Assembly: GCF_016862915.1 (NCBI RefSeq)
Contig: NZ_BONW01000028.1
Location: 62,001-126,000 of the forward strand
Direction: 5' to 3'
Origin: Plantactinospora endophytica
Lineage (GTDB): Bacteria; Actinomycetota; Actinomycetes; Mycobacteriales; Micromonosporaceae
Length of the DNA: 64,000 nt
Shown here: piece by piece, positions 41,990 to 57,929 of the stretch
Layout of the letters: each line of letters starts with the position of its first letter
Numbering within the stretch: the first letter of the stretch is position 1
Position numbers and translations under genes: made by a program
The notes under the pieces: generated by a model
What the model was told of the DNA's origin: nothing
Database searches by the model: none
Seen by the model: the letters and a program-made list of their open reading frames with translations, nothing else

Positions 41990-42838
41990 TCACGCGGTGC
42001 TGATGAGCCGACCGACCCGTTCGGGCTCGTCCACCTGTACGTAGTGCCGGGCATCGGGCAGTAGGTGCAGGTCCGCATTCGGGAACAGCGCGGTGAAGCG
42101 CCGGGCCACCCGGGCGTTGAGATACCGGTCCCGCGCGCCGAACACCACCCGCACGGGTGGGTTGAAGCGGCGCATGTCCGCGATCCGGCGGCGCCGCCGC
42201 AGCAGCGTGCCGAGCAGGTCCTGGTTGAGCCGGAAGAACGCGGGCTGCGCCGGTGGGAAGTCCCGTAACAGTTGCGGGACCACCTCGCCGCGTACCGTGG
42301 GGTCGCTGATGAACTCGCCGACCTGCCAGGCGTAGAGACGCCCCTGCACGGCAGGGCGACGGCGGGCCAGGGTACGGGCGACGGCGCCGATCCCCGGGGT
42401 GGAGAAGATCGCGATCACCGGTGGACGCCGGATGCCGGGCAGCCAGTGGTAGTACGTGTTGAGCAGCACCAGCGCCGCGACCCGCTCGGGATTGCGCATC
42501 GCCCAGTCGATGGCGGGCGGCCCGGACGCGTCGTGCGCCACGAGCACCGCCCGGGTCTGGCCCAGGTGGTCCGACACCGCGTCCAGTACCGCGGCCACGT
42601 CGCGGGTCTGGTTGTCGGCCGTGTACGGGTAGCCTGCCGGCTTGTCGGAGCGACCCCAGCCGAGGAAGTCGAACCGCACCACCGGCCGCACCGGGTCCAG
42701 ATGCGGCAGCAGCCGGTCGTACAGGTGGAGGTTGTCGGGAAAGCCGTGCATCAACACGATGGGCACCCCGGTGCCCGGCCTCACCTCGGCGTGCAGCCGA
42801 TGCCCGCCGCGCACCACCGGCAGCGGGTTCGCGGTCAC
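41990..42838 (-). CDS. Alpha/beta hydrolase, haloalkane dehalogenase/epoxide hydrolase-like
   Basis: The 282-residue protein has the alpha/beta-hydrolase core with HGFPDN (oxyanion region, 31-36), DFLGWGRSDKP and a nucleophile elbow VLVAHDASGPP. Asp103 occupies the nucleophile position, as in haloalkane dehalogenases and epoxide hydrolases rather than Ser esterases. ARHYVQVDEPE near the end supplies the catalytic His. The general acid and the substrate cannot be fixed by eye. GTG 42838 gives the normal family start; the frame is open further upstream. It lies alone between the sigma operon and the LysR gene. Confidence 0.85.
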   Translation of the reverse strand: MTANPLPVVRGGHRLHAEVRPGTGVPIVLMHGFPDNLHLYDRLLPHLDPVRPVVRFDFLGWGRSDKPAGYPYTADNQTRDVAAVLDAVSDHLGQTRAVLVAHDASGPPAIDWAMRNPERVAALVLLNTYYHWLPGIRRPPVIAIFSTPGIGAVARTLARRRPAVQGRLYAWQVGEFISDPTVRGEVVPQLLRDFPPAQPAFFRLNQDLLGTLLRRRRRIADMRRFNPPVRVVFGARDRYLNARVARRFTALFPNADLHLLPDARHYVQVDEPERVGRLISTA

Positions 42839-43037
42839 CAGGCGACCGTAACAGCGGCGACTCGCCTGCTCAGGGCGGTCGCCGCAGGTCCGCCGATCGT
42901 GTCCGGGCCGGCCGCCCGGCACACCACGAACGGGTGACCCTGAACGTGCGACGGTGCCCGAGGTGGGACCTGCACCGGCCGGCGGTCGAACACGAGGGCG
43001 ATGCCGCTGGCCGGTCGGACCGTGCGCGACATCGGGA

Positions 43038-43988
43038 TCATGACGTCGGGGCCGGCGGCTGTGCCCAGTTCGGCAGCCACACCTGCTCGCCCGGCGTCTC
43101 CACCCGACTGGAGCCGAGGTGGTCGCGCAGGCTGCCGAGCGCGGGGTGCGGGTTGTCGTCGCGCCAGATCAGTGAGATCGGGTATACCGGCGCCGGGTCC
43201 CGTACCGGTATGCGCCGCAGGTCGTAGCTGTCCGGCCACAGGTACCGCGAGTGTTCGCCGACCAACGTCGCCAGTTCTGCGGAGTCGGCGATCTCGGCCA
43301 TCAGCACCTCGTTCCCGAAGACCGGCCCGACCAGGTCGATGGTGAGACCGAACGCGGCGGCGAGTTCGTCGTAGTAGGCGGCCCATTCCGTACCGGTGGC
43401 CATGCCGGGCATCCAGATCCGGTGTTCGGCGAGTTGTGTGGGCGTGACGGTGCGGGCGTCGGCGAGCGCGTGACGTGGCCCGACGAGGATCTCGTGGTGT
43501 TCGTCGATCACCCGGGCGGTCCTGATCGCGTCCGGCAGTTGGCGCGCGGGGACGGTGACGGCGTGGAAGGTGGCGTCGACCGACCCCGCCTCGACGGCGG
43601 CGGTCGCGGCGTGCGCGTCGGCATCGAGGGTGACGACGTCCAGCTCGATCCGCGGATGCGCACGGTGGAAGTCCTGTAGCAGTACCGCCGAGGCGATTCG
43701 TCGACTGTGGACGTCGACGCGGAGCGCGCGCCGCCCGGGGCGTACGGAGGCGTCGGCCCGCGCCTCGACCCGGAGCAGTTCCCGGGCGTGGGGCAGGAAC
43801 GCCTGACCGTCGATCGTGAGTCGGGCACCGCGAGCGGTGCGGGTGAACAGCCGTACCTCCAGGTCTTTCTCCAGGCCGGCGATGCGCTTGGACACGGCCT
43901 GCTGGGTGATCGACAGCGCGGAGGCGGCGTCCTGGAACTGGCCGGCGTCGGCGGCGGCGACGAAGGTACGGACGGCGTCGAGATCCAC
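43038..43988 (-). CDS. LysR-family transcriptional regulator
   Basis: The N-terminal winged HTH (residues 1-62) has VDLDAVRTFVAAADAGQF, ALSITQQAVSKRIAGLEKDL and RLFTRTARGARLT. The effector-binding domain follows (~90-300). Start GTG 43988 gives the canonical family N-terminus. It is divergent from an MFS exporter gene, the usual arrangement in which a LysR protein controls the neighbour. A matching inverted repeat lies in the 128-bp gap. Confidence 0.9.
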   Translation of the reverse strand: MDLDAVRTFVAAADAGQFQDAASALSITQQAVSKRIAGLEKDLEVRLFTRTARGARLTIDGQAFLPHARELLRVEARADASVRPGRRALRVDVHSRRIASAVLLQDFHRAHPRIELDVVTLDADAHAATAAVEAGSVDATFHAVTVPARQLPDAIRTARVIDEHHEILVGPRHALADARTVTPTQLAEHRIWMPGMATGTEWAAYYDELAAAFGLTIDLVGPVFGNEVLMAEIADSAELATLVGEHSRYLWPDSYDLRRIPVRDPAPVYPISLIWRDDNPHPALGSLRDHLGSSRVETPGEQVWLPNWAQPPAPTS

Positions 43989-44006
43989 GGACCGGATCCT
44001 ACGCAC

Positions 44007-44021
44007 ACAACGATTGGTTGT
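44007..44021. promoter_or_regulatory. Candidate LysR operator in the divergent promoter
   Basis: ACAAC-GATTG-GTTGT is a perfect inverted repeat with a 5-bp spacer between the LysR and MFS genes. Confidence 0.5.
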
Positions 44022-44116
44022 GGCTCGCGGTCGTTTTAGTTGTTTGATCCGTCCTCTCACCTCCTGCTTTGATCGCGGCGGTCAACGGCAGGTTGTCCGA
44101 ACGGGAGGTGTGGGAC

Positions 44117-45442
44117 GTGGCGGCGAGACGCTCCCTGGGGCGGCGGTTCGGCTGGTTGTGGGCGGCGTACGCGGTCAGTGCCTACGGCTCCGGGCTGGGG
44201 TTCGGTGCCCTGCCGCTGATCGCCGTGCTGGTGCTGGACGCCAGCCCCACCCAGGTCTCCGCGCTGTCCGCCGTGGGGCCGGCGGTCGGCGCACTGATCG
44301 CCGTGCCGCTCGGACCGTGGGTGGAGTTACACCGCAAGCGGCCCGTGATGATCGTGACGGACCTGGCCCGGTTCGCGGTCCTGCTGACGATCCCCGTCGC
44401 GTACGCCCTCGGCCGGCTCACCTTCGTCCAGTTGCTCGTCATCTCGGCGGTGCTCGCCGCCGCCAAGATCACCTTCGCCGCGGCCGGCGGCGCCTACCTC
44501 AGGGCCCTCGTCCGGCCGGACGACCTGCTCGTGGCCAACACGCGGTTCGAGTCGACGACGTGGAGTTCGATCGCGGTCGGGCCGCCGCTGGGCGGGGCGG
44601 CGGTCGGCCTGTTCGGACCGGTCGCCACCGTCCTGGCCGACGCACTCAGCTACCTGCTCTCCGCGCTGGGCATCACGGCGATTCGCGGCCGGGAGGAACA
44701 CCCGCAGCGCACCGCCAGGCGCCGGCTCCGGGCCGGCGACCTGTTCGACGGCTGGCGGCACCTGCTGACCCATCCCGGCCTGCGGCCGCTCTACCTCAAC
44801 CAGTTGCTAGTCAACGGACTGATCATGGCCACCGAGCCGCTGCTGGCCGTACTGCTGCTCGGCGAACTCGGCTTCGCACCCTGGCAGTACGGCCTCGCCT
44901 TCGCCGCCCCCTGCGTCGGCGGACTCCTCGGCTCACGCCTGGCCCCCCGTGTCGTGGCCCGGTACGGCCAGCGCCGCGTCCTCGGTACCGTCGGCACACT
45001 CCGCGCGATCTGGCTGATCGGCCTCGCCTCCGTCCAGCCCGGCGTCACCGGTCTCGTTACGGTGATCGCGGTCGAACTCGCGATCGTCGTCAGCATGAGC
45101 CTCTACAACCCGGTGCTCGCCACGTATCGGCTCGAACACACCCCCGAGGACCGCATCGCCCGTACGCTGTCGGCCTGGTCGATCAGTAGCAGCGCGGTCA
45201 TCGCCATCTTCACCGCGCTGGGCGGACTACTCGCCGCAGCCACCAGTCCACGCACGGCCCTCACGGTCGCGGGACTGCTCATCCTGACCAGCCCACTGCT
45301 GCTACCCCGTTGCCCGGACCACCACCGAGACGGTCGGGCGGGTCCTGCGCGAGCGGGGCGTGCCGCGACGCCCGTGGCCGGGCCGGTTGGGCGCGCGGCG
45401 ATCCTGCCCATCGCTGAAAGCGATGTGAAAGGCGTCAGGTGA
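44117..45442 (+). CDS. MFS exporter (EntS-like drug/siderophore efflux type)
   Basis: The 441-residue protein has about twelve membrane helices and a motif-A-like loop (LGPWVELHRKRPVMIV) after helix 2. The fold resembles the EntS/MefA-type MFS_3 group. GTG 44117 is chosen because GGGAGG lies 8 bp upstream; GTG 44108 and TTG 44069 are in frame but less suited. The LysR gene divergent from it is the likely regulator. It lies 422 bp before the NRPS cluster and could export its product, but it could also be independent, as the cluster has its own exporter. Confidence 0.87.
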   Translation: MAARRSLGRRFGWLWAAYAVSAYGSGLGFGALPLIAVLVLDASPTQVSALSAVGPAVGALIAVPLGPWVELHRKRPVMIVTDLARFAVLLTIPVAYALGRLTFVQLLVISAVLAAAKITFAAAGGAYLRALVRPDDLLVANTRFESTTWSSIAVGPPLGGAAVGLFGPVATVLADALSYLLSALGITAIRGREEHPQRTARRRLRAGDLFDGWRHLLTHPGLRPLYLNQLLVNGLIMATEPLLAVLLLGELGFAPWQYGLAFAAPCVGGLLGSRLAPRVVARYGQRRVLGTVGTLRAIWLIGLASVQPGVTGLVTVIAVELAIVVSMSLYNPVLATYRLEHTPEDRIARTLSAWSISSSAVIAIFTALGGLLAAATSPRTALTVAGLLILTSPLLLPRCPDHHRDGRAGPARAGRAATPVAGPVGRAAILPIAESDVKGVR

Positions 45443-45864
45443 TTAGCTCGGCGCGATGTCGCGGCGTTGGCTGCCTGCGGAAACGCCTGATCGGTCTGCG
45501 GGTTCCGGGCGCCATTGTCGCATGTGGACCGAGGATGCCAGACATAGGCGCGTGCCGACGGCACGGAACCCGACACTGGCGGATCAAAACGCCGTCGTGT
45601 AATACTGGCCAACGAACGGGGGTTCAGCATTCCGCACCGCGCCAGGCGACGATCATTCGGCCGTTGGTTCCGGTGCTGGTCGCAACCGGGCGGATGCCAC
45701 GGGTCCTGGTTCTGGATCATTAGTTACGGTGTGTCCGGCAATGTTGCCCGCAATGCAAGATTCGTTTAGGACAGTCCAGCACGGAGCGGCGCGCCGACGG
45801 AAACGTACGAAAGACCGACCACGGGGGTGTTTCGGATGAGCGATCCGACGAATGACAGTGCCAA
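45443..45864. other. Intergenic region before the NRPS cluster
   Basis: This 422-bp region has no supportable gene. The last ~150 bp are lower in GC and probably carry the promoter of the carrier-protein gene. Confidence 0.5.
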
Positions 45865-46131
45865 ATGACGGGGGAAGCCGCGCGTGACGCGCTGCGTCAG
45901 CAGATTTTCGCACTGCTGTCCGATGTGACCGGTGGCGCTCTGGGCAGTGACCACATCGATGCCGATGCGGATTTCGCCGAGACCGGCATGAGTTCCATCG
46001 AGTATCTCGAGCTCGTCGAGCGGATCGAGACCGAGTTCGACGTGGTCATCGACCTGTCGGCGGGCGACGGGTCACTGACCAGCGTCGACAGGTTCCTGGA
46101 CGTCCTGCTCGACCAAGGCGTGTCGGTGTAG
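45865..46131 (+). CDS. Free-standing acyl/peptidyl carrier protein
   Basis: The 88-residue acidic four-helix protein carries the phosphopantetheine site in ETGMSSIEYLELVERIE, with Ser44 as the attachment residue. The usual Asp just before it is Ser. Acidic helix 2 and length fit a discrete carrier protein. In this cluster the free adenylation protein at 48711 lacks a carrier domain, so this protein is its likely partner. It could hold the first amino acid, possibly for oxidation, before transfer to the synthetase. It stands 162 bp ahead of the main operon. GGGGGAAG lies upstream of the ATG. Confidence 0.85.
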   Translation: MTGEAARDALRQQIFALLSDVTGGALGSDHIDADADFAETGMSSIEYLELVERIETEFDVVIDLSAGDGSLTSVDRFLDVLLDQGVSV

Positions 46132-46293
46132 TCGACGGCAGTTGTCATCCAGTCCGGTCGCGTACGGCGGTCCGGAAATGGCGGAGTGCCCTGGCGGCGG
46201 TGATCGCCGTACCCATGACTGCTGCCGGTGACGGTACTGCACGGAGTCGTCTGTCCGCAGAGCCGTCGACCTAGAGTCGTTAGGTGTCGAATC

Positions 46294-47421
46294 ATGTATT
46301 CAACCGAGTTCGGCTGCTTCCTGCCGCCACTCCACGATCCGACCGTCAGTCCCTACGCGGCACTGCAACACGACATCGAACTCTGCGGCCTGGTCGACGA
46401 CCTCGGGTTCGACGAGATCTGGCTGGGCGAGCACCATTCCAGCGGCTGGAGTACGCTGAGTGCTCCCGATCTGCTCATCGCGGCGCTGGCGCGCGAAACG
46501 CGTCGGATTCGGTTCGCGACCGGTGTGATTCCGCTTCCTTACCACCATCCGGTGCACATTGCGGAGCGGATTCTTCTGCTGGACCATCTCACGGCGGGTC
46601 GGGTGATTCTGGGCTGCGGTACGGGCACCTACGTCCACGACATGGAGATGATCGGGGTGGATGCCGGTTCTCTCCGCGCCCACTTCCGTGCGGCGCTGGA
46701 GGTCGTGCAGGCGCTGCTCGACGGGCAGGTCGTCGACGTCACGACACCGTGGTTCACCGCGAAGAGGGCGGTACTGCAACTCCGGCCGGTGAGGCGCCCG
46801 ATCGAGACCGTTGTCGCGTCCTCGCTCGGCGAGGAGGCGATCGACCTTCTGACGGCCACCGGGACGACTCCGACCGTCCACGTCGTGCCGCCCTGGGGCG
46901 CCGTTCGGCCGGGGCTGGACGCGGATCCACTCTCCTCGCTGGTCCAGCGCGTCGCGACGTACCGGAACAAGGCGGGTGGTACCGCGGCGAGGATTCGGTG
47001 CAACGTCTTCGTCCACCTCGCGGACTCGGCGGCCAGGGGTGTCGACGAACTGTTGCCGGGCTGGAGCGCGCAGCGCCGCGACCTTTACCGCAACATCCTG
47101 GGCATGCCGATCCCGGACTCCCCGGCCGCGCACCGCAGGACGCTGGAGAGCCTCGTCGACTCGGGCGCGTTCGTCGTCGGGGACACCGCCGCATGTGCCC
47201 GGCAGATCCGGGAGCTCGTCGGTTCCCTGGGTGGCCCGGTCACGTTGGTGTTCCTCGTCCCGGGCTGGCTGACGCACCGGGCAACGCTCGACCAGGTGAC
47301 CGCGATCGCCAACGAGGTCATCCCGACCGTCCTCGGAGGATTCGAGGGTACGGCCGAATCCATCAGGCTCACCTCGGCGGAGGCGGGTCGGCAGATGAAG
47401 CGTAGGGCCGCGCTCCGATAG
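46294..47421 (+). CDS. LLM-class (bacterial luciferase-like) flavin-dependent oxidoreductase
   Basis: The 375-residue TIM-barrel protein has LLM motifs: DLGFDEIWLGEHHSSGW, RIRFATGVIPLPYHHPVHIAE, LLDHLTAGRVILGCGTG and a late VFLVPGWLTHRATLDQ. Such enzymes use reduced flavin, often F420 or FMN, to oxygenate or oxidise substrates. In NRPS clusters they can act on carrier-bound amino acids. Its place between the carrier protein and the P450 suggests early tailoring. ATG 46294 gives the family N-terminus; the ribosome-binding site is weak. It is the first gene of the tight run to 59381. Confidence 0.87.
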   Translation: MYSTEFGCFLPPLHDPTVSPYAALQHDIELCGLVDDLGFDEIWLGEHHSSGWSTLSAPDLLIAALARETRRIRFATGVIPLPYHHPVHIAERILLLDHLTAGRVILGCGTGTYVHDMEMIGVDAGSLRAHFRAALEVVQALLDGQVVDVTTPWFTAKRAVLQLRPVRRPIETVVASSLGEEAIDLLTATGTTPTVHVVPPWGAVRPGLDADPLSSLVQRVATYRNKAGGTAARIRCNVFVHLADSAARGVDELLPGWSAQRRDLYRNILGMPIPDSPAAHRRTLESLVDSGAFVVGDTAACARQIRELVGSLGGPVTLVFLVPGWLTHRATLDQVTAIANEVIPTVLGGFEGTAESIRLTSAEAGRQMKRRAALR

Positions 47422-47479
47422 GCGCGAGCTCCAGGAAATTTCCGGTCGCCGGCGTACCGCCGGCAGAGGGAGTGCATCC

Positions 47480-48718
47480 ATGAGCACCGCCGAGACGGTT
47501 ACCAGGCTGGACTTCAGCTCCGACGAGTTCCTCGCCGATCCCTGGCCCATCTACAAGGAGCTGCGGAAGTCGGATCCGGTGCACTGGTCGAGGGCGTTCA
47601 AAGCCTTCCTGATCACGAAGAACGAGGATGTCGTCGCCGCGCTGGCCGACCGGCGCGTCGTCAGCGGGTTTCCCATGCGCAGCAGTCGCCGGCTGTTCGG
47701 CCCGACGTTGTTGGACGCCGACGGGCCGAGCCATCGCGAGCTGCGGGCGATGTTCATGCCGCTGTTCAAGGGTGCCGCGGTACGGCGGCTGCGCACCGAG
47801 GTACTCGTTCCGGCGGTGGACCAGGTGCTCGACTCGATCTCGGCGGAGCTGGGGTCCGCCGGCCAGGTGGAGATCGACTTCATGGAGCGGGTCGCGGTCG
47901 GGGTTCCGTACGCGATGGTCACGCGGCTGTTCGGCCTGCCACCCGAGGACGCGGCCTGGCTGCGGCCCAGGGTCCTTCCGCTCGCCGGGGCGATCGAGTT
48001 CCCGCCGACCTCGTTGGACACGGCCCTGGCGGCCAAGGCCGAGCTGATCGACTACCTGGTGGTGGCGCTCGCCGATCGCCGGCCGAGCGACCGGCTGACC
48101 CTGCTCGACCTCCTCTTTCCGCCGGACCGGCCGGTCGACCGGTCCCTGCTGGGCACGGCGACGCTGTTCCTGCTGGCCGGTACCGAGACGAGCGTGGCCA
48201 CCATCGGCAAGATCATGTATGCCGTCCTCGCCCACGGTGTGGAACTCGCGGCGCTGGCGGACGACGAGTTCCGCCAACAGGTGATCCGGGAGACCCTGCG
48301 GTGGGAGCCGCCGAGCCACACCATCCTCAGGTACGCCGCCAGTGACATCACCATTCGTGGCGTCGACATCCCGCGCCGGTCCGCGCTTCTGCTGTCGCTG
48401 GGCAGTGCCAGCCGCGACGAGGATGTCTTCGTCGACCCGGACAGCTGGCGTCCGGGCCGTCCGGAACAGCGCATGTTGGCCTTCTCGGCCGGCCCGCACA
48501 CCTGCCTCGGGATCCAGCTCGCCCTGGCGGAGTTCGACACGCTGTTCGAGCGGATGTCGCTCCGGTTCGGCGGGGTGCGGCGCAGCGGCGCGCTGGACGG
48601 CATCCGGCCCGGCTTCTGGCGGCTGCGCGAACGAGGTCACGTCTTCCGCCGGCCGGACCGCCTTCCCGTGGTGTTGGAGCGCCGGGGCGATGCGGAGGGA
48701 ATCGGGAGCGATGTCTGA
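47480..48718 (+). CDS. Cytochrome P450
   Basis: The 412-residue bacterial P450 has the I-helix AGTET (233-237) with the acid-alcohol pair, ETLR (271-274) as the E-x-x-R motif and the haem loop FSAGPHTCLG (335-344) with axial Cys342. It is soluble and lacks a fused reductase. A free adenylation protein, a free carrier protein and a P450 together are the classic set for beta-hydroxylation of a carrier-bound amino acid (as in NikP1/NikQ or NovH/NovI). I infer that role here, on Val; other oxidations are possible. The stop overlaps the adenylation gene by 8 bp. Confidence 0.92.
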   Translation: MSTAETVTRLDFSSDEFLADPWPIYKELRKSDPVHWSRAFKAFLITKNEDVVAALADRRVVSGFPMRSSRRLFGPTLLDADGPSHRELRAMFMPLFKGAAVRRLRTEVLVPAVDQVLDSISAELGSAGQVEIDFMERVAVGVPYAMVTRLFGLPPEDAAWLRPRVLPLAGAIEFPPTSLDTALAAKAELIDYLVVALADRRPSDRLTLLDLLFPPDRPVDRSLLGTATLFLLAGTETSVATIGKIMYAVLAHGVELAALADDEFRQQVIRETLRWEPPSHTILRYAASDITIRGVDIPRRSALLLSLGSASRDEDVFVDPDSWRPGRPEQRMLAFSAGPHTCLGIQLALAEFDTLFERMSLRFGGVRRSGALDGIRPGFWRLRERGHVFRRPDRLPVVLERRGDAEGIGSDV

Positions 48719-50750
48719 CGCGCCCGCCGCGCCCTACGACCTGACGGCCGAGCTGACGGTTGGCGCCGCCGATGCCGACGACGTGCCGGCGCTGGTGCTG
48801 GCGGCGTTCGCGGTGACCATGTGCCGGTGGACGGCGGCCAGCGAGGTCGCGATCGCGGTCACCGGCAGCAGTCAGCGCGCCGCTGCGACGCGGGTGATCC
48901 GGCTCCGGGTCGACGACCAGGCGGACATCGGCGACTTCGTGAGATCGGCCGCGACGGCGCGGGACGCCGGAGCCGGCGGTGACCCGGTGGACCTCGTCAT
49001 CGCGTCCGACCATCCGGAGCTGCGGTCCGGAGAGCTCCGCTTCGTCACCGAGGTGCCGGATGCCGCGTACGGGTTCCTCGCCGATGTCGCCACCGCGCTG
49101 CACGAGCTGACGTCCCTGGACGGCGCCCTGCACCGGGTGCGCTGCATCGGGCCGGAACGCCGCGAACTACTCGACTCCCTCACCGGCGCCGACGTGCCCG
49201 TGGTCGACATCGAGACCCTGTTCCTGGAGCAGGTGCGTCGCCGTCCGGGCCGGATCGCGGTACGGGACGCGACCGCCGAGTTGACCTACGAGCAGCTCGC
49301 ACACGCGTCCGACCAGCATGCCGAGGCGCTGCGGAGCGCCGGTGTCCGGCCCGGCGACACCGTCCTCGTCGCGACCCGGCGCTCGGTCGGCGAGGTGGTG
49401 GCGCTGGTCGCGATCGTGCGGATGGGCGCCGCCTACGCGGGCTTCGACGACGACGCACCGCAGGCCCGGGCAGAACGGATCATCAGCCGGCTGGCCCCGG
49501 CCGCCGTGGTGGCCGACGCGGCCACGGCCGGTCATCCTGCGCTGCGCCGCCTCACCCACGTCGGCGCCTGGACCCCCGGACGGCATCCCGACCCCGGCAC
49601 CGGGCCGCCCACCAGGCGACTCGGGTCGGACGATCCACGGCGTGCGGCGTACGTCGCGTTCACCTCCGGGTCTACCGGAGAGCCGAAGGGCGTCGTCGTC
49701 CCGCACCGGGCGGTCGCCCGACTCGCGCTCACGCCCGAGCTGCGGATCCGCCCAGACGACCGGGTACTGCGGATGGCGCCGCTGGCCTTCGACGCATCGA
49801 CGTTCGAGGTCTGGGTGACCCTGGTCGCCGGCGCGACGCTGGAGGTGTTCCCGGCGAAGCTTCCGTCGGTCGGCATGCTCGGCGCGTTCCTCGCCGAGCG
49901 TGCCGTCTCGGTCGCCTGGCTGCCGGCCAGCGTGTTCCGGCTGGTCGCCACATCCCGGCCGGCGGCGCTCGCCGGACTCCGCTGGATCGTCAGCGGTGGC
50001 GAGGTCGTCCCGCACGACTCCGTGGCGCGCATGCTCGACCTGCACCCGGGGATGGTGATCACGAACGGGTACGGGCCCACCGAGAACACCACCTTCACCA
50101 CCACCCACACCGTGCGAAACAGCGGGGAGGTCGACGGGCCCCTTCCGATCGGCCGGCCGATCGCCGGTACCCGAATCTGCGTGCTGGACCGGTACGGCCG
50201 CCTCGTCCCGCCCGGCGCGGTCGGCGAGCTGTACGTGACCGGACTCGGGCTGGCCGACGGGTACCTCGGTGACGAGGCGGGCACGGCGAGCCGGTTCGGC
50301 CACTTCTGTCCCGACGTCGACGAGCGCCTGTACCGGACGGGTGACCTGGTCCGCGTCGACCCCCGGGGCCGCCTGCTGTTCCTCGGCCGGGCGGACAGCC
50401 AGGTCAAGATCAACGGGCACCGCATCGAAACCGAGGAGATCAGCGGCGCCCTCGCCGGTCATCCCGACGTCCGCGACGCCGTGATCGTCATCGCGCCGCG
50501 CGAGCGCAGGGACACCCAACTCGTCGCGGCCGTCGCCCTGCGACCCGGGGCCGAGGCCGACCCGCGATCCCTCCGGGCGTACCTGGCGCGGCTGCTGCCG
50601 AGCTACGCGATACCCGCCCGGTGGGTCGTGGTGGACGAGATCCCCCTGACCCGCAACGGAAAGGTCGACGCGGAATCCCTGATCAGGTCCGCCTCGCCGC
50701 TGGCACCCGCTGGAGGGAGTCGTGATGTCGTCGCCGCTCGACGACCCTGA
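48711..50750 (+). CDS. Free-standing NRPS adenylation protein with condensation-domain remnant (predicted Val)
   Basis: Residues 1-~165 recall the second half of a condensation domain without HHxxxDG, probably a structural remnant. Residues ~168-660 form an adenylation domain: core A3 [14 protein letters not shown] (from Phe317), A4 FDASTFEVW, A5 NGYGPTENTTF, A7 YRTGD, A8 GRADSQVKINGHRIETEEI and A10 NGKVD. Manual alignment to GrsA gives the pocket code D-A-F-W-V-G-G-T-F, close to the Val code DAFWIGGTF. No carrier domain follows, so the free carrier protein at 45865 is the likely acceptor. ATG 48711 after GGGAGCG overlaps the P450 gene. Confidence 0.9.
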   Translation: MSDAPAAPYDLTAELTVGAADADDVPALVLAAFAVTMCRWTAASEVAIAVTGSSQRAAATRVIRLRVDDQADIGDFVRSAATARDAGAGGDPVDLVIASDHPELRSGELRFVTEVPDAAYGFLADVATALHELTSLDGALHRVRCIGPERRELLDSLTGADVPVVDIETLFLEQVRRRPGRIAVRDATAELTYEQLAHASDQHAEALRSAGVRPGDTVLVATRRSVGEVVALVAIVRMGAAYAGFDDDAPQARAERIISRLAPAAVVADAATAGHPALRRLTHVGAWTPGRHPDPGTGPPTRRLGSDDPRRAAYVAFTSGSTGEPKGVVVPHRAVARLALTPELRIRPDDRVLRMAPLAFDASTFEVWVTLVAGATLEVFPAKLPSVGMLGAFLAERAVSVAWLPASVFRLVATSRPAALAGLRWIVSGGEVVPHDSVARMLDLHPGMVITNGYGPTENTTFTTTHTVRNSGEVDGPLPIGRPIAGTRICVLDRYGRLVPPGAVGELYVTGLGLADGYLGDEAGTASRFGHFCPDVDERLYRTGDLVRVDPRGRLLFLGRADSQVKINGHRIETEEISGALAGHPDVRDAVIVIAPRERRDTQLVAAVALRPGAEADPRSLRAYLARLLPSYAIPARWVVVDEIPLTRNGKVDAESLIRSASPLAPAGGSRDVVAARRP

Positions 50751-50952
50751 CCTCGACTATCTGACGCTCGTGAACGCCGAACAGCAGCACAGCCTGTGGC
50801 CCGCGTCGGTCGCCGTGCCGGCGGGGTGGACGGTCGTCCACGGCCCGGCCGCCCGGGACGCGTGTCTCGGCTACGTGCGGGAGAACTGGACCGACATCCG
50901 CCCGGTGAGTGCCCGGACCATCCACCACGACCACCGGGTCCGAGGGAGCTGA
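50722..50952 (+). CDS. MbtH-like protein
   Basis: The 76-residue protein has the family core N-x-E-x-QHSLWP, [21 protein letters not shown] and NWTDIRP, including the invariant Trp residues. MbtH proteins bind adenylation domains and support their folding and activity. The gene overlaps the upstream adenylation gene by 29 bp and ends 5 bp before the large synthetase, so it probably serves both. GTG 50722 or ATG 50725 (after GGAGGGAGTC) is the start. Confidence 0.93.
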   Translation: MMSSPLDDPDLDYLTLVNAEQQHSLWPASVAVPAGWTVVHGPAARDACLGYVRENWTDIRPVSARTIHHDHRVRGS

Positions 50953-50957
50953 GCACG

Positions 50958-57917
<6,960 letters not shown>

Positions 57918-57929
57918 CAGAGGGAACGC

